Shown: positions 1-12,251 of the stretch, piece after piece
Layout of the letters: every line of letters begins with the position of its first letter
Position numbering within the stretch: the stretch's first letter is position 1
DNA from: Cryptomeria japonica
Lineage: Eukaryota > Streptophyta > Pinopsida > Cupressales > Cupressaceae
NCBI RefSeq assembly: GCF_030272615.1
Contig: NC_081408.1
Span: forward strand, 303,217,450 to 303,281,449
Length of the DNA stretch: 64,000 bases
Direction of reading: 5' to 3'
Translations under genes and position numbers: made by a program
Notes under the pieces: model-generated
The model's database searches: none
Told to the model about the DNA's origin: nothing
Seen by the model: the letters and a program-made list of their open reading frames with translations, nothing else

Positions 1-640
1 CTGAGTTTTGTAATATTTTCTCAAAATTAATATCAATATATAGACTACAAATAGTGTATATACATAAATATGCATAGCAGTCATAGGGCAATTCATGTCA
101 AATGTGCAACTCAATACAATAAATAATCTTAGTTTGTAGCGCTATAGCATCTTAATGCAGTCCTTGACCAAGTATGCATACAAGAAACATCTAGTTCTAT
201 TAAGGCACAAGCATCAAAGTTAGAGGTTATGACAACTAGTGAAAAACATCAAGAACAAAAAGTTTAGTCTCAAGAATTAGGAGTTGTAATAAAAAAACTT
301 ACAAGGATGAGGCATATTCATAATTTTTGCAGTCCCACCTTGGATATCAACACTAGAAGCAACTCATATTGTTTGTGTATAGACAAGACAATATGGGAGT
401 TCATTATACCCAGCAACTCGTGGTGTTGTTGTTCGTGTTGGCTCTGTTGGACCCTGCAATTAAAATTCAATATACATTATTCAATAAGATTAACTATGCA
501 ACATAATGAAATATTGAAAAGTGTGTTACCTTGTTGAGCTTCACTTGGTTTCAAGAATAGTTTAATATTCTCTACTTAATAGGGCCAACCACGTGAAGGT
601 GGAAGCTCATTTGGCCCCTCCCCCCCCGCCCCCTAACATC
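1..640. other. AT-rich flank, no gene seen
   Basis: I see no supported gene here. The short open frames have no recognisable motif. The stretch could be the terminal region of the CACTA element that follows, or host flank. I looked for a CACTA-type terminus and could not fix one. A C-run at about 619-634 is low-complexity. Confidence 0.5.
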
Positions 641-654
641 ACTCTAAATTCCCC

Positions 655-870
655 GTTAACATCTTATAACATTCATTCATTAATTATTTCTACCATTAAT
701 AAAATATAGCATTCATTCATTAATATCACATAATGTTCATTAACACATAACATTGATTAACATTAATTAACACGCAACATTCATCAATATTAATTAACAC
801 ATATCATCCATAGCCATTAATTAGCACATAATTACATTCACTAACACATAAAAATCAGTCATTATCAAAT
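655..870. repeat. Degenerate short direct repeats (cattcattaat / taacacataa), possible CACTA subterminal repeats
   Basis: The words acattcattcattaatta, attaacacataac and cattaattaacacgcaac recur many times with small changes over about 200 bp, directly beyond the 3' end of the minus-strand transposon genes. CACTA elements usually carry arrays of short subterminal repeats where the TNPA-type protein binds, so the position fits. The assignment is inference because no matching array was found at the other end. Confidence 0.4.
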
Positions 871-884
871 AAGTTAGATTACAA

Positions 885-3498
885 TCATTTCTTTCTTTGT
901 TTTTTCTTTGAAGCTATGAAAAGACTAAGTGGAACATTGGTGTCTTCATCATTTCCCCCCTCTATAGATGTTCCGCCAATTGCTCGTGATCTCAATGTAT
1001 GCCTAGTCCTATATTGAGGACGAGGACACTGAAGCGAAGGGGGGTCCTCTGCACTAACAAAGAAATGGGTTAAATTCAAAACAAAAAAATTATTATTGTT
1101 ACAAGTATTTCATTAATTTACAGAACATAATTGTTGTGCTCTTTACCTGATGGGGCCACATCATTTTGTGTAGCCTCAACCTCAACATGCTGAACACCAC
1201 GGTCCTCTTCACCCGAGTGGTGAACATCACGTTCTTCAGGTTGTTTACCCAGATCATGCTCCACTTGCTCACCACCGACTACATGCTCTAAAATATTAAC
1301 AAGAAAGGTTACATTAATCACTACTCTAATTACAAATTAAGATGTTTAATTGTATTAATAGCTAAATAAATAAATTTGAATAGAAAATGAATACCTCCAC
1401 TACTGGGATGCACATCCAGACCTTCATGTGCAGGTGGTGTTTCACAATTAGCAGGCTGCATTCCAATGACATGCACATTGTTATCATTGCTTGCTTATTT
1501 AAAACAAATATAGTCACTTTATGTTGGAACTCAACATCAATTAGATTATTGGTAAAGTATTCAATTTGAAACAACTTCCATTTAGCATATTTACCTGTGT
1601 GACGGATGCACTCAAATGTTGTGTATGCCCACTCAATTCTCATAGCCAATCAGCCATGGCTGAATAGCCTTGCTGGTAGGCAATTCTCTTATCATCTTCT
1701 GTGGGTGCTCTATTGAATTTAGAGCCCTGCATTTTTGCTTGGTACCCTGAATTCTGCTTGCATTGTGTGATAAAAAAAAAACATTTGCAATTTATTAATA
1801 TTTTGAGACAATATGGGAGTTTACATGAGATACTTACAATTCGTGTAGCAAGTTTCATGTAACCACTAGAGCCGAGTTTGTGTTGCCTATGCTTTTCTTG
1901 CCTTGCCTTGGTTGCCTTTGACGTGTCACTCAGTCTATAAAAAGCTTGAAATATGTTAGATTATATAAATATAAAGAGTAATTAATTAGTACATAATTAC
2001 ATTCTTAATAGTATCCCAAACCTTCTTCTGGCATCTACTGGTGTATTTCCTTTTTTCCTTTCAATTCTCTCCTTGGCATCCAAAATCAAGTCCTTCCACT
2101 CCCTCTCTAGAATCATGGGGGGATGCTCGTATTTTAGGTTCCTCTCCAAATGGGTCCTGTATTGGTCCGTCACATACTTTAGATATGTGCTAGCTTTTTC
2201 AAGGAGTTTGGTTTTGTCAAAGGTGTCATTTCCAAGCCACTCAACCATTTGGTTTGTCAATTCATCTTTTAACCTTTTTTCTTGGTCATTCCACCTTTTA
2301 AAGAAAAAACAAACCTGTTAGATTTAGAAATGAACTGAAGCTACATTTATTACACTTCAAGAAATGGATCAAAGGAAAAGTATTCTAGCAACGATATGAA
2401 ATCAAAAGTGGATAAGGGTTAGTTCACATATGATGTACCACCTTTTACGTATGGTGGGCCCAAATATCTACAATGCAATGTCACTAAGATGTTTATAGAA
2501 AATATCATTACCTGCAAAAAATTCATGGGATCAATATTAGTCCAAAATGAGTGATCATAAAGTAAATTACAATTAGAGTATATATAATAATAATTTTAAA
2601 GTACCTGGAACCTTTTGTATCTTTAAGGGAAACATTTCTTCGTCGCTCACCACGAATGTGGCCTGCAATGTTCCCATACTAGCAATACAAGAAGATCCAG
2701 GAAACGATGCTATGTTATCAACAGTAGTCACCTGTGGCACATCCTCACGTGCATCTCCTCTTGCAAAAAATGAATCCACTATGAAATGGCATTAGAATTC
2801 AAGAAAGAATGCTTGAAGGGAAATAAACACATGACAGAAGATAGAGAAAAAGAGGGATCTACCAATAGTGGGCGGGCCAATATGACGTGCACTAGAGGAT
2901 GTCTACATGGTACGTGTTGCCGACATTGTAGTTAGCAATACAGGTGAGGGTGAGCTCTGATGAGGCAGCGTTGACATTTGCACAGTAACATTGACAACAC
3001 CTAAAGAATAATACATTAAATATATGAAAAGTGCAAGATTTGTAAACAAGGATGAACCTTTATTTTGAAAATTGACAATATCAAGTATGATGTGTTTTGG
3101 GTACTCAGAGTGATAAGCCAAGCAAGTGATAATACAAGAAAATCGTCATCACCCGATCCTACAACACCTTGATCATAGGAACGACTTTCATGAGGGCGGA
3201 TATATTGCTATAAAAACAATATGTACATATTTTAGTTAATGACATAAAAAGAGAATAAAATATAAACCATTATTGAACTTTTGTTATAATTAAAGCTTTC
3301 ATTACTACTTACTTGCAAGTTTTCTGCTGTCTTATACAATAATTCCACCCTTTGTCGTATCTCATCAGTGGTAGGATGCACGACTGCCAAAGCAACAATC
3401 TCTTTTCTAATTTTTATAAGAGGCATTTTAAAGAATTTCACAAGGTCTGTGGGATCTTCAGGGTCATCATTGCTTAACCCTAATGATTCCACATCCAT
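885..3498 (-). pseudogene. Second CACTA gene, Ptta/En/Spm plant transposase (TNPA-like), multi-exon
   Basis: In En/Spm elements this type of protein binds subterminal repeats and assists the transposase. The best match is the exon at 2260-1997, with a run YRTHLERNLKYEHPP followed by EREWKDLI. This continues at about 1940-1855 into SKATKARQEKHRQHKLGSSG, which resembles the family pattern of a tryptophan-centred segment followed by a basic NR-K-H-x-GS stretch, and ends in a good donor (attgtaagta). Later exons are about 1750-1605 (ends CIRHTG, then a gtaaat donor), a short proline- and glycine-rich piece near 1480-1395, 1285-1150 (acidic, histidine-rich), and 1079-885, which ends in a lysine-rich tail (KKKQRKK). 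Upstream exons may be 3498-3310 (ends TAENLQ, then gtaagt) and 2779-2600. I could not join every exon in phase, so the copy may be broken or my borders may be wrong. Confidence 0.5.
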
Positions 3499-4130
3499 AG
3501 AAAGGTGCTCAGGTACTATAACTCCCTTTCCCTTTCCCCAAACATCCGTCTATGTCAAGAATATCATTAACAATTACAAAATTAGTATAAATCACTAAAA
3601 AAAAGAACATAATAATGTAACAGTTTGCTTCTACCTAATTTGTACAATTAAAATGAGGTTTACCTACTCGGTAGAAGTGTTGCAAGGTACATCTCTGTCT
3701 GCGATATGTGATGGATCCATGTTGGCTTGTGACAAAGAAAAAATATAAAAAACATTAGCAAAATTACATCATACACAACATGAACAACATGAACTTTGTA
3801 GACAAAAAGAGTATTAAATAATAAAAATATGTTGTCATCAAAATCATTGTAAATTTTGTAATTCCTTACCTTTACTTTATGTAGACTATGCAGGATCCTC
3901 AACTAAATGGTCACATAAATAGTCACATAGCTAATAAACAATCCAATTTCCATAAATAAACACAGTTTAAAATTGTCACATAAATAGTCACACCCCCTAT
4001 CTCCATCTCCATATTAAAAGGTACATCATGAATTAATTATGTAATGGCATTAGAATTCAAAACAGAATGAATTAATTATGTAAAAAAAATTCTATCAAGA
4101 AGTCAATATTCAATAGATAATATACTAATC

Positions 4131-4176
4131 GCCTTCCTCATACATTTCATTCCTCATCATCATGAACATCAAGGTC

Positions 4177-4273
<97 letters not shown>

Positions 4274-7200
4274 ATGTCTTCGCCATCATCATCACCATCA
4301 TCACCATCACCATCATCATCATCATCATCATCATCATCTTCTTCTTCTTCTTCTTCTTCTTCTTCTTCTTCTTCTTCTTCTTCTTCTTCTTCTTTTTCTT
4401 CGTCATTGTGAAACAGTTGATCGTGATCATCATCCACTTCATCTTCTACTTCTTCGGTATCTTCTTCTTCGGTATCTTCTTCTTCCATCACATTATACTT
4501 TATCGGCCTTCCTCTTGGATCATGTCTAACAACAAACGACCAACCCGGTTTATGTGGAACCTTTGAGTAAAATACTTGCTCACATTGGCTTGGAAGAACA
4601 TAGGGCTCATCCCCAACTAGTTCAAATGACCTTGTATTTAGCATTATAAAACCATTATCATGTTCAATAACAGTTCTATCAGGATCATTTTTATTCAATC
4701 GTAGCCTGTACCATTTGACGATGAACAAAACTAATTTGAAGGAATTAAAGTCACACTCAAGTATATCATCCAAAATGCCATAGTATCAATTTTGAGATTG
4801 TTGAGGATGAATGTCATTTCTTGATGAAATATTTGTCACCTCAAAGACTGCAGTGATGCCAGAATCACAAGTTTTCTTCATGTCATCTAGCTTTTTTATG
4901 CGAAATTTATGACCATTGCAGCACATAGCGTTGTGGTGTTTGACCTGCGATATGTCAAACATGTAAAATTTATTGCATTGTGAGTTGATAAACATATGGG
5001 TGATTAATAAATTTATACGTACCTATTTATCTCTTAAACCATATGCTAAATCAATTTCCCTTTGCGTAACATTGGAATCTCCATTACGATGTGCTTCTTT
5101 AACCAATGAAGCCACACCTTCCCATGTTAACGTGTGTCCAGAATGTTGACAACGTTTAGTCCATACCGTCATCCAATCAAGATTGTTTGCAATATACAAA
5201 TGTAGTGCATCCCACTCTCAACCAACTGTACAAAAAATAAATATACGTCTTCTAATCTATTTATTTTGAAGATTAAGAATTAATTAACTACAATAACATC
5301 TTATAATTACCTCTCACTTTCCTCAATCTACCTTCCCCATCAAGTACTCCCCTTCGAATTTGTTAATGGTGTTGGGATCCCAAATGCAATCCACGTGGAT
5401 CTTTGCTGCAAACTTAGAAAGATATTCAGAAATGTACACCATAGTCTGGTATACCATATATCCCTCCACCATAGAACCCTCAGGATGTGCTCTTTGTTGA
5501 ACCAAAGCCTTCAAAAATTTCAAGTGCCTCTCAACCATCCACATTGGCCTAGTGTGTACAAGTCCACACAATTCAATCTCCTCAACTTGGTGTATGAGGT
5601 AGTGTTCTTGTGCATTGAAAAAAGCTGGAGGTAGACACTTTTGCATTTCACACATTAAATGAGGAATTTTTCTCTTCCAATATTTTATATCGTCTTTATG
5701 GATTTCTTTACATGACAACCACCTACAAGGTATTCAAGACGCAAAAAAATATATTACATAAGAAGTAAAACAAATATCACTACTTACCTTATGTATTTTC
5801 CAAGATCATATATGACTTGCTTGACATTATTGTCGAAGTTGTCTGGGAGAGATAGAGGTAGAACGTACTGCAACAATTATAAAATTATGTTTTCATTTTT
5901 TTGTAACATAATGAAAAGTACACGTACGCTCAGTACTTAAATACATACTAAAAACACAAGAACATGAATTACCTTAATGAAGGTATGCCAATCATGCGTT
6001 TTCATCCCTGGCCCAAATTCACTTTTCTTTGATATGAGATTGTTTATGTTCACAACAAATCCTGTGGGAAATCAAATTTGTATGACTTCTTTTATAGCAT
6101 TGCTTTGCTGGTCCATTAATAACCAAGGAAGCTCACTTATATTAATCTGGTCTCCATGGCTATTTGATTGAATGACATTTATCATTACATGATTGGAATC
6201 CTAAATGTCACTACATATTTTGACAATTTTTTCTTTGTCATGCCTTCCATCCAATATTTTCCATAATGTCTCTGTTATGTTCTTTCCAATATGCATACTA
6301 TAAAACAAATGAACAATTTGTAACTGCTCGTAGTAGGGCAACTTACTAAATTGTCGGGGATAACTTTTTATTCCCTTAGGAAGGTGGTCATTTATGCCTT
6401 CACGACCTTCATGATCATCAATCACATCATCAGTAAACAAAACAAATTAGAAAAGATGTTTTATGACAAACCAATAGATGGAATGGCATTACCTTGACGA
6501 TTAATTCTATTATATTCCAACTTCCACAGGTGAGGTGTCATTCTTCGTGGCTTTGATGTATTCTCTTCTTTCCCATTGAAAAGATGTTTTTCAGTATTTC
6601 GATACTTATGATTTTTGTGGAGAAAGTGCCTATACTCATCAAACACCTGCTTTCCTAAACTTTTTGAATGACGAGATTTCATCTTTGGACCACAAACAGG
6701 ACATGCAAATTTTCCCTTTGTTTGAAGACCTACAAGATAATGTATAATTGGATTAAATATGATAATTTTTTGAATTATAATGTTCATGCACAACTTAAAC
6801 ACTATAACATACCACAAAAATGTGTTAGCCCCGAGGTATCGTGTATTGTCCATAGAAGCATCACATGAAATTGAAATTGTCTTAATACTATTGGTCTAGA
6901 GACGTCATACATAGTGACACCATTCCATAACTCCAGCAACTCGTCGATAAGAGGCTCGATATATACATTCATATCTTTAACTTGGTACTTACCTAATTGA
7001 ATGAACAAAAACATTACATAATTATTATGACCATTTTATTGCAATATTTATAATTAAATTTAGATGACTATATTTAAATGATAAAATACCTGGAACAATC
7101 ATTGCCAACACTATGTGCTCCCTCTTTATTGACATCCATGGAGGAATGTTATTGTTGATAACAAAAACAGGCCACACTAAGTAAACAGATCTCATCTCTC

Positions 7201-8411
7201 CAAATGGATTGACACCATCCGCTGCCAATGAAAGCCTGATATTACGAGGTTCTTCTTTAAAGTGTGGCCACTTTTCCTCTATGTCCATAAATGTTGAACC
7301 ATCCGTAGGCATTCGAATAATGTCATCTTGACTTCTATTGCGTGCATGGTAATCCATAAATTGTGCCAAGCTAGTGCACTTGAATAATCGTTGCATACGT
7401 GGAATAATGGGAATATAGCGAAGAACCTTGCGAGGAACCCTTTTTGTTATTTGATCTGTTTGATATCTACTGATATGACATTTAGGGCATTCAGTTCAAA
7501 ATTCATGTTGTTTGTGATATATAATATGATCATTGGGACAAGCATCTATTGCTTGATACTCCATTCCAGTATCTTTCATAACGATAGATAATTCTTGGTA
7601 TGAGCGAGGTAGAATATTTGATGGTGGTAACAAAAACTCACCTATCAATCTACAACAACAAAATATAATTTGTTATAATAAACAATATTAATGGTACAAC
7701 ATGATTCACAGTTTATTATGACATATATGACATGCCTTAACATACGTGACATTGTTATGTTGGATAAACCATTCATAACCTTCAAGTTCACCAACAACAA
7801 TACAACGGAGAGAAGAGTTCCTACAAGCCTTCATAAAGGGCCTCAGATGCCTTCTCAAGTAGAGGGACATCATGAACATCATCAAGGTCATCTTCATCAT
7901 TATGATCAGCTGCGCGAGTACTAAATGAGTCATGGATCAATGTATTTGTACCATCATCTTCAATTGTGTTTTTTGGCTCATGATCGCCATCTTCCATGGG
8001 ATCATTATCTTCAGCTTTGATATTCACACCTCCATGTTCATCCACTTTGAAAACCATGTTCTTAGGGTTGTGTTGATCCATACCATGTGCTCCGGGGTGC
8101 TCGACCTATATAAAATTGATATACATAAATAAATCGTGATCATGATCTCATCATCACGTGATTTATTATGTATATAAATTGTCAAAACGATATAATGAAA
8201 AACTTACCAATGGATGATAATCATGTCCTCCTTCAATGTGACCATGCAACCTACAATGTTTCTTTGTTGTTTTGATTAGAAGTCTTCTAGTCTTTAACCC
8301 CTTACAAATTTTGCGCGGACAATAACATTTTCCATCACCTTTTCTTTTCAAGTTAGACCACAATCTAGCAATTGTCTCCTTATTTTGTTGTTCATTGATA
8401 TTGTCTAACAT
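4131..8411 (-). pseudogene. CACTA transposase tnp2 (TNP2 / DUF4218 / DUF4216), inactivated
   Basis: This is the transposase of CACTA elements, which cuts and rejoins the element ends in the nucleus. Exon 1 (8411-8208, ends YHPL then gtaagt) joins in frame to exon 2 (8105 downward). Exon 3 (7649-7090) holds the core motifs DACPNDHIIY, TECPKC, RKVLRYIPIIPRMQRLF and DGVNPF. The next exons (about 7000-6460) hold VYIEPLIDELLELW, LLWTIHDTSG and FACPVCG. Then come the GMKTHDWH segment (about 5980), DUF4218 (5718-5323, KCLPPAFFNAQEHYLIHQVEE) and DUF4216 (4995-4400, YYGILDDILE, KWYRLR, EQVFY). Lesions seen: a frameshift near 7820 right after LYEG, TGA at 7498-7496 just before TECPKC, TAG at 6203-6201, TGA at 6074-6072, a TAG at the donor near 5033, and TGA at 4788-4786 just before YYG. 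The C-terminus runs into a huge Glu/Asp tract encoded by a trinucleotide repeat. Confidence 0.85.
4181..4400. repeat. (ATC)n and (TTC)n trinucleotide microsatellite inside the DUF4216 exon
   Basis: A near-pure cat/atc run of about 90 bp is followed by mixed atc/acc, another atc run, and a ttc run of about 60 bp. On the minus strand and in the transposase frame this encodes about 25 glutamates and then more than 50 aspartates with a few Gly, Ile and Glu. The open frames predicted on the other strand and in the other frames (poly-Ile/Phe, poly-Met/Lys) are artefacts of the same repeat. Confidence 0.95.
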
Positions 8412-9927
8412 GGTCTTTCTTCATAGGCAAGAAAATAGAAATTATTGTCTGACATGGTCTTTCCCTCAGGAGCTGGCAGATCCTACTTCCATACTTTAAT
8501 TCTATTTTCTCAAAGGACAGTCCTAAAAATCCATGCATTGCAAACAACTTTTTACACCTTTGTTGGTTGTGGTGGCATCACAGAGAGTTTACATTAATAA
8601 ATGAAGAACATGCCAATGCTTTTAATGCAGCAGTAGAAGTCTATCTCTTATTCAATATCTCTAGTGAAACCCCCATGATCTTTTGTTGGAGTAGAATTTG
8701 TTATATTCTAGAAAGGGTCTTGTCCTTTGTTGATGGGATATTCATCTACCTCAAGAAATAACTGTTCTTTTCTCCAACAAGAAGTGGAACTAAATGAAGA
8801 TCTAGCACCATGAAATTAATCCTCAAAAGGATTACTATAGTTAGTTTTGGTAGATAATGATCTGGGTAAAATACTAATGTGGCTTTACGAAACATTATGT
8901 ACTAGCTTAGCATACTCTAACAACTTTGGTACAACATGCTACATCCAATTAAGTCTCCATCAGTATCTCTATTGTGTTTATGGATTGGGATTCAATGTAC
9001 TTTTTTTATACACAGATTTTACTTTCAACTGAGGAGCTTTGTATATACTTACTTGTCTTTCGATTGTATCCCTATTTCAAGAATTTCTTCTATCAACAAA
9101 TCATTTGTTGTAAGTTGTACAAGTGGAAGCTTGAACATGCCTTCCATGCTAGCCTTGTTGATATGTTCAACACCATCTTGTGCAACAAATCTTTAGAACT
9201 CCATTTTTCTGAATTGAAGAGTGAGTAGTAGGGACAATCTAGGACACTTACAGAGGTTTTGCAAGAGAGATAAATAGACCTAAATATTATGGCTTAATAA
9301 TGATCAATAGGTAAATAGATAAGAAACTCTCAATATCAAAATGACTTTCTCAATTGTCTTTACTAGAAATGGATAGATCTACTAATAATGGCTTTATGAC
9401 TGTATGTCAACTTTAGACTCAATCCAAGAAGAGCTATAACTAATATGTGATAGCTAGATTTATGATCTCTTTAATATAACAATCCCATAATTATGTTTCC
9501 ATGCATCTATACCACAACACAAACATCATGCTAGTGTTCAGCCATAGCAATTGATATCCTAATTATAGAATGTGAAATATGCACATAACTATGAATAAAG
9601 ATTAAGAAAAACAAAGAAAGATGCTTATTGCAAACATAAATGACTAATGGACAAGAATTGAATTCATTGTAGATAGTTTTGAATATCAAATTCACTTATT
9701 TGTGTGCATTTAGTAACTCATGTACTTGTGGCCAACCATTTATCTCTTTCATAAATTAAACACTTATTAATAACATTAAATGGCTGAGTAATTATGTTTT
9801 AGTTGAAATTGAAAATAAAATATTTTATTTCAGGATAGCTCACACTATTCCCTATCATATTTTAGACTCTCGGTTTTGTTAGTAGTGGTTTGATGTCTTT
9901 GGAGCTAATCATTGCATTTCTTTAGTT
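8412..9927. other. No recognisable gene
   Basis: The first 50 bases contain a local near-duplication (gtctaacatggtctttctt / gtctgacatggtctttccc at about 8402-8466). A few open frames of 60-86 codons occur between 8567 and 9228 on the plus strand, but none shows a family motif that I recognise and they overlap in different frames. The rest is AT-rich non-coding sequence. Confidence 0.5.
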
Positions 9928-10632
9928 ATGTTTACCAGCCTACTCCTAGCCTGTGCCAAAATGGGAGCTTTGGAATAGGGTATGGACATCCATCAAAGCA
10001 TAAAAGATAGAGGAATTTTGTCAAATGTAATTGCAACTGCACAAAATGGATTTGTTGAGAAGGCTTTAGAAACTTTCGAGCAAATGCAATCGGCAGGTGT
10101 AAAGCCAAATTCCACGACCATTGCTACTATCCTCCCTGCCTGTGCCAAAATGGGAGATTTGGAACAGGGTATGGACATTCATCGAAGCATAAAGGATAGA
10201 GAAATTTTGTCAGATGTTGTAGTTGTAACTACCTTGGTAGACATGTATGCAAAATGTGGAAGCATAGACAAGGCACGTGAACTATTTGATAGAATGCCTG
10301 AAAGAAATGTTGTCTCATGGACTGCAACAATTGCTAGATATGCACAAAATGGATTTTTTGAAAAGGCTTTAGACACTTTCAAGCAAATGAAATTGGAAGG
10401 CATAAAGCCAAATTCCACAACCTTTGCCAGCATCCTCTCTGCCTGTGCAAAAATGGGAGCTTTGGAACAGGGTATGGACATCCATCAAAGCATAACGGAT
10501 AGAGGAATTTTGTTAGGTGTTGTACCTGCAAATGCCCTACTTGACATGAATGCAAAATGTGGAAACATGAACAAGGCTTGTGAATTGTTTGATACGATGC
10601 CGCAAAGAGATGTGATCTCATGTGAACAATGA
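9928..10632 (+). pseudogene. PPR protein fragment (PLS class), truncated
   Basis: Pentatricopeptide repeat proteins bind organelle RNA for editing, splicing or stability. The frame shows P, L and S motifs in register: LLACAKMGALE, ALETFEQMQSAGVKPNSTT, LVDMYAKCGSIDKARELF, MPERNVVSWTA, then a second set with KPNSTTFASILSACAKMG and CELFDTMPQRDVIS. It begins at an ATG at 9928 and is interrupted by TAG at 9976-9978, in the GALEQG motif where sister repeats in the same frame have CAG. One repeat has lost about 35 residues: SIKDRGILSNVIATAQNGF jumps straight from a helix A region into the next AQNGF segment. There is no E or DYW tail, and the frame ends just after DVIS. The style closely resembles the large PPR families of conifers. 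I judge it a pseudogene. Confidence 0.85.
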
Positions 10633-10918
10633 ACACACGCGTATATGGGAGGAAGGGAGTGCTGATACAAAATTGAATGCTCACTCCTCAATCACAATTA
10701 TATGGTTTTACGAGATTAAACTAGGACAATTAACCACCACATGTATATTTTTTGCAACATGAAATTCAAAACTAGGGCAATTTGAATCTACCTCCTGCAT
10801 GGGATTGCCTTCGACATGAGTTTGATGTTCTTGGGGGTTGAAGTCGCCACGGACGCCTACGTAGGCTTGCAATTCACAAATGAATTCCCCGCCTCTTTTT
10901 TTATTTTGTAATGGTCGC

Positions 10919-11092
10919 TATCATCGGAATAACGATGAAACCGAGCACTTTTTGAAAAAAAGAAAATTCTCATTGCTAATGCCTTCTTCGTCAAAACCAA
11001 ATGGGTAATTTCTATCGGAATTACGACGAATGCGGGCATTTTTTCAAAAAAAAATCAAATTTGGCCATAATATACCTTCTCCGTCAAAAACC
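10919..11092. repeat. Two imperfect tandem copies, unit about 90 bp
   Basis: atcggaataacgatgaaacc ... ccttcttcgtcaaaacc is followed by atcggaattacgacgaatgc ... ccttctccgtcaaaaacc. Each unit contains an A-rich run in the middle. The pair lies between the PPR fragment and the first gypsy remnant and may be part of the truncated 5' side of that element. The bases from 10640 to 10918 hold nothing recognisable. Confidence 0.6.
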
Positions 11093-11094
11093 TC

Positions 11095-12251
11095 AGTTGA
11101 AAATCTAGTCCAAATGTATTAGTGCCTCAAGTCACACTAGACCAATCCACATCATCTCTAGATCCAATAACATAATCTCCCAAGGGCTATCCATAATACA
11201 AATCCAATCTAATCCAAGTCATGATGTTAGTCCTTTCCATGCTTAAAAAATTCAAGATCCAATATATATTCCATTTCCAAGAAAACCCACTTTAGATTAT
11301 CTCATTCAAAATCCTTTATGATCAGGCCAAAGTGTTGAAACCTTCCAAAAATATCCCATGCATATCCAAACTCCTTCCCTATGTCAAAATGATAATCCAA
11401 AATCAAAAGAAATCAACCATGAAACAAGTCAAGATCAAGAACAAACCATTCTATCCTACCCAATTTTTTAGCAAGATCCAACCTATCAAGAATCCTATGA
11501 TGATCCCCTCATTATTTTCTATTCCACTCATAATGATACCCTTTCATCTCAAGAACAATGTATCCTTCCAAGTCCCATCCAACATCCTCCTCCTAAGAAA
11601 GATAAAGACATCTCTTCCATCCTTCCTAATAATCCCTTTCCAAGTCAAGATCAAAGTATTCCTTCACATTCATGTCCTAAGCAAGATCCCATTATTTCTC
11701 CAGATCCTAATCAAGATCCCTCCATCTCTTCATTTCCATGTCATAATCCTTCATGTCCCTCACAAGACTTCCTCTCACCAAATAAATCTACCATTTCTCT
11801 TAGTCTCCCTCATGATCCCAATGCTTCTACACAAGTTGTTCATCAACCCCTTATCAATGAAATCACCAATCTAGATCATACTACACAAAGCAACTTGTCA
11901 ACAATTATATGTGTGCCATCATCAAATGCCAATGTAGTGACAAAAACAAGCATAACACCAGCTAATGAGATCAACACCTAGTTGGCTTCATCATCCTCTT
12001 CAAGTGAAATAGATATAGCACCCGCTTATGTCACAACTTCGGAACCAGAATCAATTTACCACATACACTCGCACTTGAAAGACTGGGGGCAAGAAGATCT
12101 ACCACAGCTAGATTGGATTGAAAATAAGGAGGCTATAGCAGAAACTGTACATGAAATACACCCAGCTGAGTCCTTGTATCCTATTGAAAAAGAAAGGTTT
12201 ATCCAACTCTTCAAGCACAAACCAATGAACTATTTACACAAAACTCTTTGA
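11095..12251 (+). pseudogene. Gag-side remnant of element 1 (Ser/Pro/Gln-rich linker plus unknown tail)
   Basis: Reading frames on the plus strand give a Ser/Pro/Asn-rich polypeptide with repeated DPSISS, SQDQSIPS and PNKSTISLS-like phrases. It matches the linker that follows the gag zinc-knuckle region in the nested element (37.0-38.6 kb). The last part, 11982-12251, is open and ends with a segment rich in Glu and His (DWGQEDLPQLDWIENKEA) that I do not recognise. Frames shift more than once. The 180-codon open frame at 11332-11874 is a shadow of this region in another frame. Confidence 0.45.

Larger units (their letters stand above)
640..8411 (-). mobile_element. Degraded CACTA (En/Spm-like) DNA transposon
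   Basis: Two minus-strand transposon genes lie head to tail: a tnp2-type transposase (8411 down to about 4131) and a Ptta/En/Spm-type accessory protein (about 3500 down to 885). This gene order is the standard CACTA layout. Several in-frame stops and at least one frameshift in the transposase show the copy cannot make an active enzyme. The terminal inverted repeats starting CACTA and the 3-bp target duplication were searched for by eye and not found, so the outer limits are only the limits of recognisable coding traces. Confidence 0.75.

Noticed and set aside
4162-4566. Poly-Ile/Phe frame on the plus strand and poly-Lys/Met frame on the minus strand
   Set aside because: Both are frame shadows of the trinucleotide repeat. 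The transposase frame explains the region.
8936-9228. Overlapping open frames of 84-86 codons
   Set aside because: They occupy different frames of the same DNA and show no motif. They are consistent with chance in AT-rich sequence.
1-9900. CACTA terminal inverted repeats
   Set aside because: Words such as cacta and tagtg occur, but no pair with extended inverted identity and a 3-bp duplication could be matched.
11332-11874. 180-codon open frame on the plus strand
   Set aside because: It is a Leu/Ile/Pro-rich reading in the wrong frame of the Ser/Pro-rich gag-side remnant. The same shadow appears at 37438-37983 in element 2.
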